DNA from: a virus
Virus record (IMG/VR): IMGVR_UViG_3300042884_001120
Span: 62,001-126,000 of that record
Direction: 5' to 3' (one strand)
Length of the DNA stretch: 64,000 nt
Each line of letters opens with the position of its first letter. The first letter of the stretch is position 1. Made by a program: the position numbers and the translations under genes. Positions 17,075-27,374 of the stretch are shown piece after piece. The notes under the pieces are model-generated. The model searched no databases. It was not told where the DNA came from and worked only from the letters and a program-made list of their open reading frames with translations.

Positions 17075-20000
17075 TTATGGACATGGGCACCAATCGCCAC
17101 CACAGTCTAATGGTGCGTTTCGAGTTAAAACTGAGCTACCGATTACTAGCGAGGCGCCAGCTGCGGCCTCTTCGCCTTGTAGTTTTTTATTGCTAGCATA
17201 AACTCTAGTATTAGATGCATCAAAAGCCTGCGCTTCGACACTAGCATAAGTCGGTGTCCATAGCGGCATTGGACTAGGCCAAGATACGGTAATGGTATCT
17301 TCCGGCCCATTTAAGGTGCCGACTAATACTGGAGCACATCCAGCAGCTGCCGAATTTCCCGGTGCGGAGGCATACCCACCAGTTCTATAAACTCTTACAG
17401 GATAAGCAATCTCGTCACAACCTGCCGGTGATGATGGGTATGGAACCAATTCGACATCAACCACGCGCTCATGTGGTCTCCAATAACCGCCATCTCTATC
17501 AAATACACCGTCGGGACAGTTCGAGTCTAATGGTATGTCAAATTTACTAAAAGCAAAATTTCCTCGATGTACTATTAACTGTAAAGTTCCTCTTGAAGAT
17601 GGTTTTATAAAAGACACTGGATATCTATATATAAAACTAAAATTATTATTAGTTCTTGTTATAAGTGACTGCATCCCGCCATTTCTTCTATCATAAACAA
17701 TTCTTCCGCCATTAACTAGGTAAACTCTATAATCCACACTAGGATCACCCCCCATAATCTCTCCATCAATAACCCATGTACTACCACAAACATTAGAGTT
17801 CTCACAACAATATGCTTGAGATAGATTTACTCCATATTCAAACGGTGTACCTCGACCATTTATGGTGGGAAATTCTGGACACTCTCTAGGTGGTGGTGTG
17901 GGTCGTGGCGGATATACGGTTGGTGGAGGATTAAATACGTTGTCACAATCCGGACATTGTGGCGGTTCTGGCGGTTCTGGCGGTTCTGGTGGTTCTGGAG
18001 GCTGTGGCGGCTCTGGAGGCTCTGGAGGCTGTGGTGGTTCTGGGGGTTCTGGCGGTTCTGGTGGCTGAGGCGGAGGGGGCAATATATTTGGATCTATAAG
18101 CTTAAAATCTATAAAAGAACTATTATTGTAAGGATACACCACCTCGTTAACTGGTGTTACAGTTTTTGAGCAATTGCCGGACTCATCATCATATAGTGAA
18201 AAGGTAGCTGTTGTTCTTGCATAATTAACCGAAGGATGTTCAAATATATTACCAAGTTTATAATTTGTATTAACTTGAAGGGATAAGGTTCCATTGCTAG
18301 TTTTTTCGTATTTACTGTTTGGGTAAACTGGTATAGCAAAATACTTAACGCTTTCATTAGGTTTTAGTATATAATCAAATATAAAACCACTAATTCTATT
18401 TTCATCTGAAAGATAGGGCAAATTATTATTTGTATTTTGAAATTGGGCAACCAATGTTCCACTTTGCGTATAATTTGTATATCCAGTTCTATTAACTTGA
18501 AAAGCAATATATTGATCTTTCTCGCATCCAGTATAGTCGCTATGACTCAAATAAATATTAGAAGACATTTGGCTTGGCACTATATTTTTAGATCTTAATT
18601 CTAAAGTATGATAACCAGTAGAAAAATTTTGAGTAACATTTAATCCACCAGTTTGTCCTAATAAATTGTTATTATAATTTATGTAATACCCACCACTCCA
18701 CTGCGTACCAGTTCTCGTTTTTTCATAAAAAACATTTCCAAAACCTGTTTTAACAACTATTTCAGATGGTGCCACTTTATACAATATATTTTTATTATAA
18801 AATACACCCGTAGTACCAGTAAAAAACCCCAAAACCCCACTAACGTTCATACCAGAATAAACGCCGGAAGATATAAAATAACCTGTTTCAAAATTTAAAT
18901 AATTCAATTTATAGAAATTAGCATATAGCATTTCTCCAGTTGTTACTGATTTGAAATTAAATGACAATGGATATTGTATATAACTTTTACCTGTAATTTT
19001 AAAATTAACACTAGTATAATCTTCATCATCAAATAAATTATACTTACCAGATACGTATGTTATGTTTTGATATTGGGAAACTTTCTTATAGCCAGTTTCT
19101 TCCGTTGTTAATAATGGCTGTTTCCAACCTAGAAAATCTATTCCATAGCCTGAAATTTTGCTATTATCTTTTGATATATAACCACCGGTAAAATATGGTT
19201 TTTGATATATATTATCATATACACCACTAGTCCCGCCTATGGTTGTTCTTTTATATTGATAACCACCAATTCCAGTATTTTTTTCATAAACAAATTCACC
19301 GCTATCAACAGGTAAATTATATAATTTAACTATAGGTGTAAAAACTCCAGTTTCATCTTCCAAAGAAATGGAGTTAGGTATTCCAGTTACAGGAATTTCA
19401 AAATCTAAATCTATTTCGTCACATCCAGCAAAACTTTTTCCAGTGGATATTATTTGTGAAATTATACCTGTTGTGAACTTAGTTTCATCAAACTTATCTT
19501 TAATTGGATTAAAATTTTCTATTAAATTAGTATTCCCACTAACCATTCCACTAAATGGCCTTGAAAATACATAATAACCGGGTTCATATATTGAACCGAA
19601 GTCGCCCATAAACTTGCCAGAAAGCCTTTCTCCAGTTGCAAAACCATATCCAATTAGGCGAATTTTATCTGTAAAATTTCCAGTAACAAATATTGTTGGA
19701 CTGGTTAAATTAATAATTTCCAAATCCTTGGAAGCAAAATCACCAGTAATTTTTCCAGTATATGGCACGAATCCATTGAAATTACCACCACTAGATATAA
19801 TTCCATATACAAACTGATTAAATATAACTCCAGAAGCGTTACCAGTAATATTGCCACCAGTAACATTGCCACCTAAATAAGAAATGTATCCACTATAATT
19901 TATATTATTTGAATAGCCAGTTGCTAATAGGTCAGTAGTTCCTTGTATATCACCAATACCAGTAGCCAATGTACTATAAAAACCACTTACAATCTTATCA

Positions 20001-20992
20001 TCCGATATTTTATATAAAGAACCTAATCCGGTTCCAGTTCCAAATTCGTATTGTGAATTTAGCGCGTTTAAACCACTTAATAATCCAGTTATATTTCCAG
20101 ATAAATACCCAGTACCAGAAATAAATCCTGATACTATTCCAGAATTTTGAAATCCAGTAGACTCTACATTTCTATAATAATTTCCAGTTATTCCGCTAAC
20201 GTAATTCAAACCTATACTTAAATCAACACCAGAAGGATTTCTGAAAGATATATTATATAAATTATAGTTATTATTATAAATCGTATCATTTTCTGGCCCA
20301 AACGTAAGATAATATAAATCATCAGTAATTAGTCTACCAGAAATTTGAACGTATAAATCTTTTTTACCAATATCGCTATATATTGATATAGGTATATCTT
20401 GTGTTGCGGTATTGCCAGTTAACGAATTAACAATAAAGAAAGATGCGTTACCGTTAGCTGGAACAACTAAATTTGTTGCACCACTTAATGTAAAATTTCT
20501 ATTATTTGTACTGCCAGAAAATATAGTAAATGGACTAGATCCACTATTATATATAGTAAATGGAACTATCTCTCCAGCATAGAATACCAAGAATGGATTG
20601 TATGAAGTTTGTGGCGTTTTTCCTAAAATTGTTAAATTATTTAAATTAACACATTGTCCACTAACATCTTTAAGAACCACCTTATTCAGATCGCCAGTAG
20701 TATTTCTCTCTAAACCCAAATATAAAGGTATGTTATTTTTATATAAATCTAATGTTTTTGTACCAATATTTCCGGATAACCCCAAAATTTCATTGTTCAG
20801 ATATGAACCAACTACTTCGTTCTTTGGCGAAAGAATCTTACCATTATGAAGAGTAAATATATTACAATTACCACCGATCCCAGAAAAAGATGCCGAAAAT
20901 TTTCCATAAGTGTTTGCAATTTCATATGAAGAACTCCAATTTATACTTTTTTGTGGATAGATTGTCCTATACCTTTCACCTGTAATTACCAT
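17075..20992 (-). CDS. Giant tail protein with SG/TG strands and PPEPPQ repeat linker
   Basis: 1305 aa. Residues 1 to about 970 are beta-rich with turns at SG and TG every 8-15 residues (YLSGNITGLLSGL, VTGGNITGNASG), a layout shared with the neighbouring giant proteins and suggesting a repetitive beta-solenoid. About 970-1010 is a Pro-Glu/Gln linker (PPEPPEPPQ repeats, a DNA tandem repeat at about 17960-18070), then a second Pro-rich patch. The last 270 residues form a Cys-containing globular domain (AYCCENSNVCGSTWVIDGE). Likely fibre or tip. Preceded at 16 bases by a GTGTAA motif. Confidence 0.65.
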   Translation of the reverse strand: MVITGERYRTIYPQKSINWSSSYEIANTYGKFSASFSGIGGNCNIFTLHNGKILSPKNEVVGSYLNNEILGLSGNIGTKTLDLYKNNIPLYLGLERNTTGDLNKVVLKDVSGQCVNLNNLTILGKTPQTSYNPFLVFYAGEIVPFTIYNSGSSPFTIFSGSTNNRNFTLSGATNLVVPANGNASFFIVNSLTGNTATQDIPISIYSDIGKKDLYVQISGRLITDDLYYLTFGPENDTIYNNNYNLYNISFRNPSGVDLSIGLNYVSGITGNYYRNVESTGFQNSGIVSGFISGTGYLSGNITGLLSGLNALNSQYEFGTGTGLGSLYKISDDKIVSGFYSTLATGIGDIQGTTDLLATGYSNNINYSGYISYLGGNVTGGNITGNASGVIFNQFVYGIISSGGNFNGFVPYTGKITGDFASKDLEIINLTSPTIFVTGNFTDKIRLIGYGFATGERLSGKFMGDFGSIYEPGYYVFSRPFSGMVSGNTNLIENFNPIKDKFDETKFTTGIISQIISTGKSFAGCDEIDLDFEIPVTGIPNSISLEDETGVFTPIVKLYNLPVDSGEFVYEKNTGIGGYQYKRTTIGGTSGVYDNIYQKPYFTGGYISKDNSKISGYGIDFLGWKQPLLTTEETGYKKVSQYQNITYVSGKYNLFDDEDYTSVNFKITGKSYIQYPLSFNFKSVTTGEMLYANFYKLNYLNFETGYFISSGVYSGMNVSGVLGFFTGTTGVFYNKNILYKVAPSEIVVKTGFGNVFYEKTRTGTQWSGGYYINYNNNLLGQTGGLNVTQNFSTGYHTLELRSKNIVPSQMSSNIYLSHSDYTGCEKDQYIAFQVNRTGYTNYTQSGTLVAQFQNTNNNLPYLSDENRISGFIFDYILKPNESVKYFAIPVYPNSKYEKTSNGTLSLQVNTNYKLGNIFEHPSVNYARTTATFSLYDDESGNCSKTVTPVNEVVYPYNNSSFIDFKLIDPNILPPPPQPPEPPEPPEPPQPPEPPEPPQPPEPPEPPEPPEPPQCPDCDNVFNPPPTVYPPRPTPPPRECPEFPTINGRGTPFEYGVNLSQAYCCENSNVCGSTWVIDGEIMGGDPSVDYRVYLVNGGRIVYDRRNGGMQSLITRTNNNFSFIYRYPVSFIKPSSRGTLQLIVHRGNFAFSKFDIPLDSNCPDGVFDRDGGYWRPHERVVDVELVPYPSSPAGCDEIAYPVRVYRTGGYASAPGNSAAAGCAPVLVGTLNGPEDTITVSWPSPMPLWTPTYASVEAQAFDASNTRVYASNKKLQGEEAAAGASLVIGSSVLTRNAPLDCGGDWCPCP
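17957..18070. repeat. Tandem repeat encoding PPEPP/PPQ linker
   Basis: Nine-base units on the plus strand (ggcggttct, ggaggctgt and variants) repeated about a dozen times inside the 17075-20992 gene; minus-strand translation is the Pro-Glu-Pro linker. Prone to slipped-strand length change in whole codons. Confidence 0.75.
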
Positions 20993-21001
20993 AATAATTA
21001 T

Positions 21002-21008
21002 TTACACT
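21002..21008 (-). promoter_or_regulatory. GTGTAA late-promoter motif
   Basis: Minus strand AGTGTAAATAATTATT directly precedes the ATG at 20992 (16 bases from motif start to ATG). Confidence 0.6.
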
Positions 21009-21010
21009 TT

Positions 21011-23599
21011 TTATATACCCGAATCTTTTAAGAAATTTATTTCGTTTGTTGTGGGCATATTACCATTCAGACTACCAACTGGTCTAATTTTGTCTATTAG
21101 GTTCTGCATTATATACTCATCACTTGGTGGTTGTACAACCTTATCTTCAAATGAATAAGAAGTATATATACCATTATCTGACACAGTTATCTGTATAGAA
21201 GAGAGCCCGTCACTAACATTATACTGAACTGGCATTAAACCAGCTACTTTAAATGACGCTGTTTTTTGCACTTCTATCATTTCATAGCTAGAGTTATCAT
21301 AAATAGAATCTACATAATTTTTAATATCCCCTTCTGGTATTATACAATTTTGCGAATTACCTCTTACTAAATTTAAGTTATCTTCTCTAATTTCTTTAAA
21401 ATTATAATCAATTTGTGCTACATTAGTACTACTAATATCTCTAGTTATAGTATATTGAATTTTTGGTATTACTTTTGAGAAACTTGCGGAAGCGCGTATA
21501 TGAATATCATATCCCGCATCTCCATCATTAAAATTACTTAAATCACTCAAACATTGCGATGGGGTAAATATTTCCATGCCCGGCAGCGTAATTTTGGCAC
21601 ACTGATTACTTTTTAATCCATACTTACCCAGAACCTTGCTTACTTGATCGCCATTTGTAGATTCAATAGACTCTACCTTATCTGTTTGGGCCGGAGTATC
21701 TAATGGGTGCGCCGATGCACCAATTTTTACTGAAAAATCATTTAATTCTCTGGCAAAAAATAATTTAATATTTGTATTTTGCCTTGCTTCGGGAAACAGT
21801 CTGAAAAGAAAGTTAGGTCTTCCTTCAGTATTCCCAAAAACTTTTGGCAAATGCTCCTCGTACCATTTGAAAAGCGAATCGTAATATTTTAAGTCATCGC
21901 CACTTGGACTCCATTTAGCATCTCTATTTAACAATAAAAAAGAACTACTTGCACGAATTTTTTTATCTTTATCGCCACCATTCGCCTGAGTAAATGGATC
22001 TTGATTTTGCTGTTGATCTGACTTTAAATCGTTCTTTAACCCAGCAACTAAAGAACCAGACTGGTGCCCAAAATTAAAAATATCTAATCCATTAAGATCT
22101 TGACGCGCTGGATACCATTGAACGCCGCCATCTGGACTCTCCGCGTCTATCTGAGTTCTACTATTACTCGCTCCGGGTACTGGGGTATTAAATTTTTTAT
22201 GCCAGAATTTACCCAAAAAATTCTTAGCCATATACTCAGCATCTGAAAACTGCTTTTCAGCTAACTCTTCATTTACTTCGGCAACAAAAAAGTAATAAGA
22301 CGGGTTAGTAAGCGGATCTCTATTGTTTTTCTTGTCAAAATCCTGAAGATTTTTTAAATCTTCTTTTGCTAGCTTTTTTTTGCACGACACGAAATTAGCA
22401 CTACCATTAACAGCAGAATATACATCAAGTATTTTCATATTGCCAAACTGACTCAATATCTTGTTCTGCTGAGATGGTAACTCTTGACTATCTTCGCCTT
22501 TTTGTATTTTATAGTAATTATTGGCTGTATCGGCATTTAATATTGCGTAATAACGAAACCAAACAAAGGCATCTCTTACAGATCTGCCATAATACGATAA
22601 TGCCGCCTCAAGTTCTTTTAATTTTATAAACTCAGTCCCATTCGGGTTTTCTTCGCTATAAACACTAGGATCTAATAGATCCTTCATAGTTAAGCACTTT
22701 AAATTTTGGAAAGATTGGCTTTGAGATAATTCGCATGGATAGTTTTTTACAAGGCCTTCTTTTGCAAAGTAACCTAATAAACCCCTACTAAATGTATTTT
22801 GTTTACTACCACCATATTGCAAATCAATAACATTACTAATTCCTTCTAACTCCGAAATTGCGGGAATTTTTAATGGGTGTTTTCTATCTACAAAAAACAA
22901 CTTATTAACTATTGGGTCCCAATAATAAGCCAATCCCAAATCAGAACACCATGCGCCTAAAACATCCTTTAGTTTTCCAGTATGTTGGGCACGAAACCTA
23001 TTATTAATATTAGATGGCGCATCGTAGGAGAGTGGTAATTTACCTAATAAATCATTGAATGTATAATATACATCCAAGATTTGAAAATCTGCTAAAGACT
23101 GATCACAGGTACTTTGATATTTATTTTCTGGAGTATTGGGGCATGGATCACAAGGGTCTATAATAGTTTCATTAAGTTCTTGATAACTTACAGTAGAATC
23201 ATAATTTTTATCGCATGGATGATACTCTTTTCCAACAATAATCAAATTCTTTGCACCACCGCTCTGAAGGCCATGTCTTTTATAAAGGCCAACATACCAT
23301 CTATCTAAATCTGCACTTTTATCTACATACTTTAAATTTAGTATTTTTTGATCTGGTGATTTGCTTATATCATAACTAACTAAATAACCATTAAAAACAA
23401 AAGAACCTATGCTAACTTTAGCAGTATCTTCGAAAGTTAGCTCGTTATCAATATCTGGATACCGACCATTTTCACTCACTACGCTAACAGATAGTGTAGA
23501 TGGTGATGATCCATCATTAAAATCCCAAGATATATTATAGGGTAGCCCCCCATAAAAATTTCCCTTGATATCACTAACTGTAAGAATTTTTGTAGGCAT
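21011..23599 (-). CDS. Tail tip/baseplate hub-like protein
   Basis: 862 aa. The N-terminal 110 residues (SDIKGNFYGGLPYNISWDFNDGSSPSTLSVSVVSENG, split by conserved strands, then SIGSFVFNGYLVSYDIS) resemble the first beta-barrel of phage hub/tail-associated proteins. The gene sits downstream of the tape measure and of three other tail proteins, where siphophages encode the hub. The centre contains a helical, Lys-rich region and a Cys cluster (DPCDPCPNTPENKYQSTCDQ). No lytic or peptidase motif is seen. Role inferred from position and N-terminal strands. Confidence 0.5.
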   Translation of the reverse strand: MPTKILTVSDIKGNFYGGLPYNISWDFNDGSSPSTLSVSVVSENGRYPDIDNELTFEDTAKVSIGSFVFNGYLVSYDISKSPDQKILNLKYVDKSADLDRWYVGLYKRHGLQSGGAKNLIIVGKEYHPCDKNYDSTVSYQELNETIIDPCDPCPNTPENKYQSTCDQSLADFQILDVYYTFNDLLGKLPLSYDAPSNINNRFRAQHTGKLKDVLGAWCSDLGLAYYWDPIVNKLFFVDRKHPLKIPAISELEGISNVIDLQYGGSKQNTFSRGLLGYFAKEGLVKNYPCELSQSQSFQNLKCLTMKDLLDPSVYSEENPNGTEFIKLKELEAALSYYGRSVRDAFVWFRYYAILNADTANNYYKIQKGEDSQELPSQQNKILSQFGNMKILDVYSAVNGSANFVSCKKKLAKEDLKNLQDFDKKNNRDPLTNPSYYFFVAEVNEELAEKQFSDAEYMAKNFLGKFWHKKFNTPVPGASNSRTQIDAESPDGGVQWYPARQDLNGLDIFNFGHQSGSLVAGLKNDLKSDQQQNQDPFTQANGGDKDKKIRASSSFLLLNRDAKWSPSGDDLKYYDSLFKWYEEHLPKVFGNTEGRPNFLFRLFPEARQNTNIKLFFARELNDFSVKIGASAHPLDTPAQTDKVESIESTNGDQVSKVLGKYGLKSNQCAKITLPGMEIFTPSQCLSDLSNFNDGDAGYDIHIRASASFSKVIPKIQYTITRDISSTNVAQIDYNFKEIREDNLNLVRGNSQNCIIPEGDIKNYVDSIYDNSSYEMIEVQKTASFKVAGLMPVQYNVSDGLSSIQITVSDNGIYTSYSFEDKVVQPPSDEYIMQNLIDKIRPVGSLNGNMPTTNEINFLKDSGI

Positions 23600-23603
23600 T
23601 TTG

Positions 23604-25748
23604 TTAAAAAAGGTCGTTATTATTATATAATATATCAGAATTTATATCAAAAATACCGCTTCCAGCATTACTGTCAAAATTCGGCAATTCTAAATAATCT
23701 ACCCCAACATTTAAACGTTTTCCAGACAAATATACTTCCGAATAGTTAGTATAATATCTATTTTCAGCTTTAATTAAATTACTATTTCCAGTGATATTAT
23801 AATCAAATATGGCTGGCAGTAATAACAAATCTCCAGATCCGTAAGAAAAAATCCCATTATATTCATCAAAATATAAACCCGATGGGGTTACAGCGTAATC
23901 ACAATTAATTCCAATATTTTCAATTTTTCCAGAAATCATTTTCCTGCCAGAAAAGAATAGCCTACTATTGGTTGGCCAATCAAGAATAAATCCAACTCCA
24001 GATGGATAATAACCAGAAGCCATACAGCCCGAAGAATTAATTAATCTATATGTAACCCAAGACCATATGTTTAGCGAAGAACCATTACCAATTGCTCTTA
24101 TTTTACTAAAATTATTATTCAATCTAGGTATAATACTTGAATATCCACCAGATATATTATTAATTAATGCTATATTAATCCCACTTTCAAGTCCACTTAT
24201 CTCACTTAAAATTTGTAAAGATACTGACCCAACCCCAGCGCCACTAGCATATATAAATATTAAGGAACTTTCCCCTGAAGATACGTCAACCCAATCACCA
24301 GTAAAATCTACTGACTGTCCAGTTGCTAAAAATCCAGTTTTTATTTCTGCAGATTCAGAATAACAGCCGCCCAAACTAAAATCTTTTATATATAAATTAG
24401 TATTATAAGCGTTTTCAACGCTATCAATTATAACCATGTCATTATCACTAGAATTACTACTAAAAAATACTTCATTTCTAGAATTAACCAAATAATCATT
24501 TGATATATTATTTTTTATGTCATATACAGAACCACTTGTAATATTTATTCCAGAAATTTTTGCCAATCCATTTTTTGAAATATAGTAAAAATAATTAGCA
24601 TCATAATTATTAAAAAAAGAGTTTTTGACATAGTCATATTGGCCCTTTAAATTTGTTCTATATGTATAATCATAATTGCCGGTTGGAACGCTTATATCAA
24701 CAACCGCATTATCTTGCATATTGTTTAATATATTTATTTTTGATCTACCAAAAGAATTGACAAAATTACTGTTAAAAACAACATATCCACCACTATATCC
24801 AGTTGACTCAATCACCCTTTGTCCAGAAAGAGGAATTATTCCAGTACCATATTCTGTACCAGTAAGTGCTATTTGGGAATAGCCAGTATACTCAATACCA
24901 AAATCATCAATAAGAACACCAGTAGCAATAATTGAATAACCAGTTATATTAGAATAATACTCAGTTATGCCAGTAGAATATCCAGTTATTTCATTAATAG
25001 TGACCTGTTCGACATAGGGAGTATCTGGTATAAAACTATGTGCAAAACCAGTATTTAAGTATACAATATCATTTAGATATACATAAGGACTAAACAGCAT
25101 AAACTGCTGCATATAGCCAGTGAATCTTTTATTATAGTTATAACTATTTACTACATTGGTATTATAACCTAAGTATATATTTTTAGGATCAAAAATATAA
25201 TTACCATCAATTAAAAAATTATTCGAATTTAGTTTGTTATAAAAATAATTATAATCACCAAATGAAATTTTATTATTGGTTACCGTTAAATATACAGAAC
25301 CCTTATCCGATAGCGTGGAACTAGAAGTGAAAACCTGAGGGCCATTATTTGTATAATATTCGAAATATAAAGCGTTATTAGCAGTGAAACCAAATTCAAA
25401 GCCCTTGTAATAGAATCCCGAGCCGTTATTTCCGGTATCTACTGTTGATATTAAAGTGCCTCCTCCACTAGCCAAATTTTCATAAACTACTACATAAGTA
25501 CTATCTGATAAATTAATATCATTTCCAGTATTTGTTATCTTAACAGAATTACCAGAAAAAAATCCATTTCCAGAATTATTCCAGAAACCATTTAATGTGG
25601 GAACTATCTGTCCGCTAACTTCCGCACCAATTCCACTAATATTAGTAATAGAATTTCCAGTTAAATTAAAATCAAAAAACACCCTGCAATTATCATTTGC
25701 AACGCTATTATATAAGTTTAAAAAATATGGAACTGAGTGATTTGACAT
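23604..25748 (-). CDS. Tail adhesion protein with N-terminal lectin-like region
   Basis: 714 aa. The first 220 residues look like a concanavalin/LamG-type jelly roll: VFFDFNLTGNSI, VVYENLASGGGTLIST, YFEYYTNNG, SVYLTVTNNKISFGDYNYFYNKL, NIYLGYN and GYMQQFMLFSPYV follow the usual strand order. The remainder has SG/TG-punctuated strands like the other giant tail genes. The start codon shares one base with the upstream stop at 25748. Probably a surface-binding virion protein. Confidence 0.55.
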   Translation of the reverse strand: MSNHSVPYFLNLYNSVANDNCRVFFDFNLTGNSITNISGIGAEVSGQIVPTLNGFWNNSGNGFFSGNSVKITNTGNDINLSDSTYVVVYENLASGGGTLISTVDTGNNGSGFYYKGFEFGFTANNALYFEYYTNNGPQVFTSSSTLSDKGSVYLTVTNNKISFGDYNYFYNKLNSNNFLIDGNYIFDPKNIYLGYNTNVVNSYNYNKRFTGYMQQFMLFSPYVYLNDIVYLNTGFAHSFIPDTPYVEQVTINEITGYSTGITEYYSNITGYSIIATGVLIDDFGIEYTGYSQIALTGTEYGTGIIPLSGQRVIESTGYSGGYVVFNSNFVNSFGRSKINILNNMQDNAVVDISVPTGNYDYTYRTNLKGQYDYVKNSFFNNYDANYFYYISKNGLAKISGINITSGSVYDIKNNISNDYLVNSRNEVFFSSNSSDNDMVIIDSVENAYNTNLYIKDFSLGGCYSESAEIKTGFLATGQSVDFTGDWVDVSSGESSLIFIYASGAGVGSVSLQILSEISGLESGINIALINNISGGYSSIIPRLNNNFSKIRAIGNGSSLNIWSWVTYRLINSSGCMASGYYPSGVGFILDWPTNSRLFFSGRKMISGKIENIGINCDYAVTPSGLYFDEYNGIFSYGSGDLLLLPAIFDYNITGNSNLIKAENRYYTNYSEVYLSGKRLNVGVDYLELPNFDSNAGSGIFDINSDILYNNNDLF

Positions 25749-27340
25749 TATATTGAAAAAATTGATGTTTCTGCGGTATCGCTTATAGTGAAAGAATACG
25801 TATATCCATTATCTTCTGCTCGCAAATTTCTTTCAACTCTATCTTCAACTCTTAATCTATTGCTAAAACCCACAGTATATAAATTTAAAATTTCTATTGC
25901 CTTGTTTCTTACTAACGAAGTTTTGTCATCCGAAGTTTCAAAAGTTGCACTACCCTGCACTGAAATTTGTCCACGACTAAACATATTTAAATTAAAAGCA
26001 CCATTATTGCCATCAAGATATTGTATTGGATTGTATTTATTTATTGAAGGGGTTATTGACAAATTCCATTCAAAAGTTTTAAAACCAGCTGGTGGAATCT
26101 GACTGTTATCAAAACTTGACTGGATAGAAATAGTTCCATTTATTCTATCTCTCTTAACGCTATAATTTTTAGCGTTGGTATTCATCGGTAAACTGGGATT
26201 AGTTACATTTTGTAAATAAAATTGTTGGCATAGTGGTATTATATTTAAATTATTTAAAGCGGCCTCTGCTTTGGCCAATCTACTGGATTCTGGCCCCCTT
26301 GCTGTTAAAGTTCCATTAAAACCAACCGAAACCTGATCGGTTAGAAATTCGTTATTAATATCTATATTATAATCGAATTTTATATCTTGAGGATCACTTG
26401 TGTAACTATAATTAAAATCTATCTTGTTATCAATGTCGTTCTCGTTAATTGAAAAACTTTCTGGCTCAATATTTAAATAAGTATAATTTGTTAATTTAGT
26501 AAAATTAGTTAATGTTATATTATATGGTTTAAAATTAGCAAACTCTGCTCTTAACTGCGCCATTGTTTTACATGACCCGCCATCTAAATTTCCATTAATA
26601 GATGCGGTATACAAACCTCTCTCATCATCATAATCAGCATCTACATTATAAGATATTATGCTAGAAGTTCTTGCGCCTTTTCTTAAAAGATAATCAATAT
26701 CAATGCTGTACTCGGAATTAAATCTATTAACTGTTTCTGAAATTTTTCTTGGACACAAGTTAGATTGCGATGGCGTAATATTAATAAATTTCGGCAGAAT
26801 TAAAGAACTAACCCCAGTTAAAGATTGTACATAAGACCTAGCATTACTTAGGGCATTATTTGTACCATTTGAAGTATTAAATCCTCGCGCTGAAAATGAT
26901 CTAGTAATTGCCACTGTTCCATCTTGCTGTTCCGTATATTTAATAGTAGAGACCGGATCTAACACCCCATATGTACCCGTAAATAAGTTTTCCGAATAAG
27001 ATGTTAAATCTATAGTAAAATTTAACATACCAACATAATTAGACTGATCAAAGTCAATAGAGTTTACTTTTATATATTTACCACTAAAAAGAGATTGCCC
27101 ATCTTGTTTGATTTCAAGATTTTTAAAATCCTCACGAAAACCAGAAAAAACCTTGTTTTGTTTAAATATTAAATCTGAATAGGAATCAGAGCATATACCA
27201 GTAACCATTCCCTGTAATGTTATCTTTTTTGACACGCCCCATCTCTGACCATAACTAATAAACTCGTCATCAATACCTATGAATGGCGTAGGTGCTACGC
27301 CACTAAAAACATCAATTCCATTGTAAAAAACCTTTACCAT
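25748..27340 (-). CDS. Tail protein, paralogue-like to the next upstream gene
   Basis: 530 aa from ATG at 27340 (MVKVFYNGIDVFSG); a TTG three codons upstream is also possible. Contains beta strands with repeated 'Y..D.....T.S.ngnl' patterns (ISYNVDADYDDERGLYTASI). The layout and wording of its repeats (NLFTGTYG, ITRSFSARGFN, AITRSFS) parallel the 512-aa protein encoded at 27375-28913, so the two may be an ancient duplication. Position after the tape measure suggests a distal tail or tail-associated protein. No catalytic motif. Confidence 0.5.
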   Translation of the reverse strand: MVKVFYNGIDVFSGVAPTPFIGIDDEFISYGQRWGVSKKITLQGMVTGICSDSYSDLIFKQNKVFSGFREDFKNLEIKQDGQSLFSGKYIKVNSIDFDQSNYVGMLNFTIDLTSYSENLFTGTYGVLDPVSTIKYTEQQDGTVAITRSFSARGFNTSNGTNNALSNARSYVQSLTGVSSLILPKFINITPSQSNLCPRKISETVNRFNSEYSIDIDYLLRKGARTSSIISYNVDADYDDERGLYTASINGNLDGGSCKTMAQLRAEFANFKPYNITLTNFTKLTNYTYLNIEPESFSINENDIDNKIDFNYSYTSDPQDIKFDYNIDINNEFLTDQVSVGFNGTLTARGPESSRLAKAEAALNNLNIIPLCQQFYLQNVTNPSLPMNTNAKNYSVKRDRINGTISIQSSFDNSQIPPAGFKTFEWNLSITPSINKYNPIQYLDGNNGAFNLNMFSRGQISVQGSATFETSDDKTSLVRNKAIEILNLYTVGFSNRLRVEDRVERNLRAEDNGYTYSFTISDTAETSIFSI

Positions 27341-27356
27341 AAGTACCAATACTTAT

Positions 27357-27363
27357 TTACACT
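27357..27363 (-). promoter_or_regulatory. GTGTAA late-promoter motif
   Basis: Minus strand AGTGTAAATAAGTATTGG, 23 bases before the ATG at 27340 and 14 before the alternative TTG. Confidence 0.55.
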
Positions 27364-27374
27364 TTTTTGAACAC

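Noticed and set aside
17862-18169. Plus-strand Gly/Ser- and Trp-rich ORFs
   Set aside because: They are shadows of the Pro-rich linker codons of the minus-strand tail gene.
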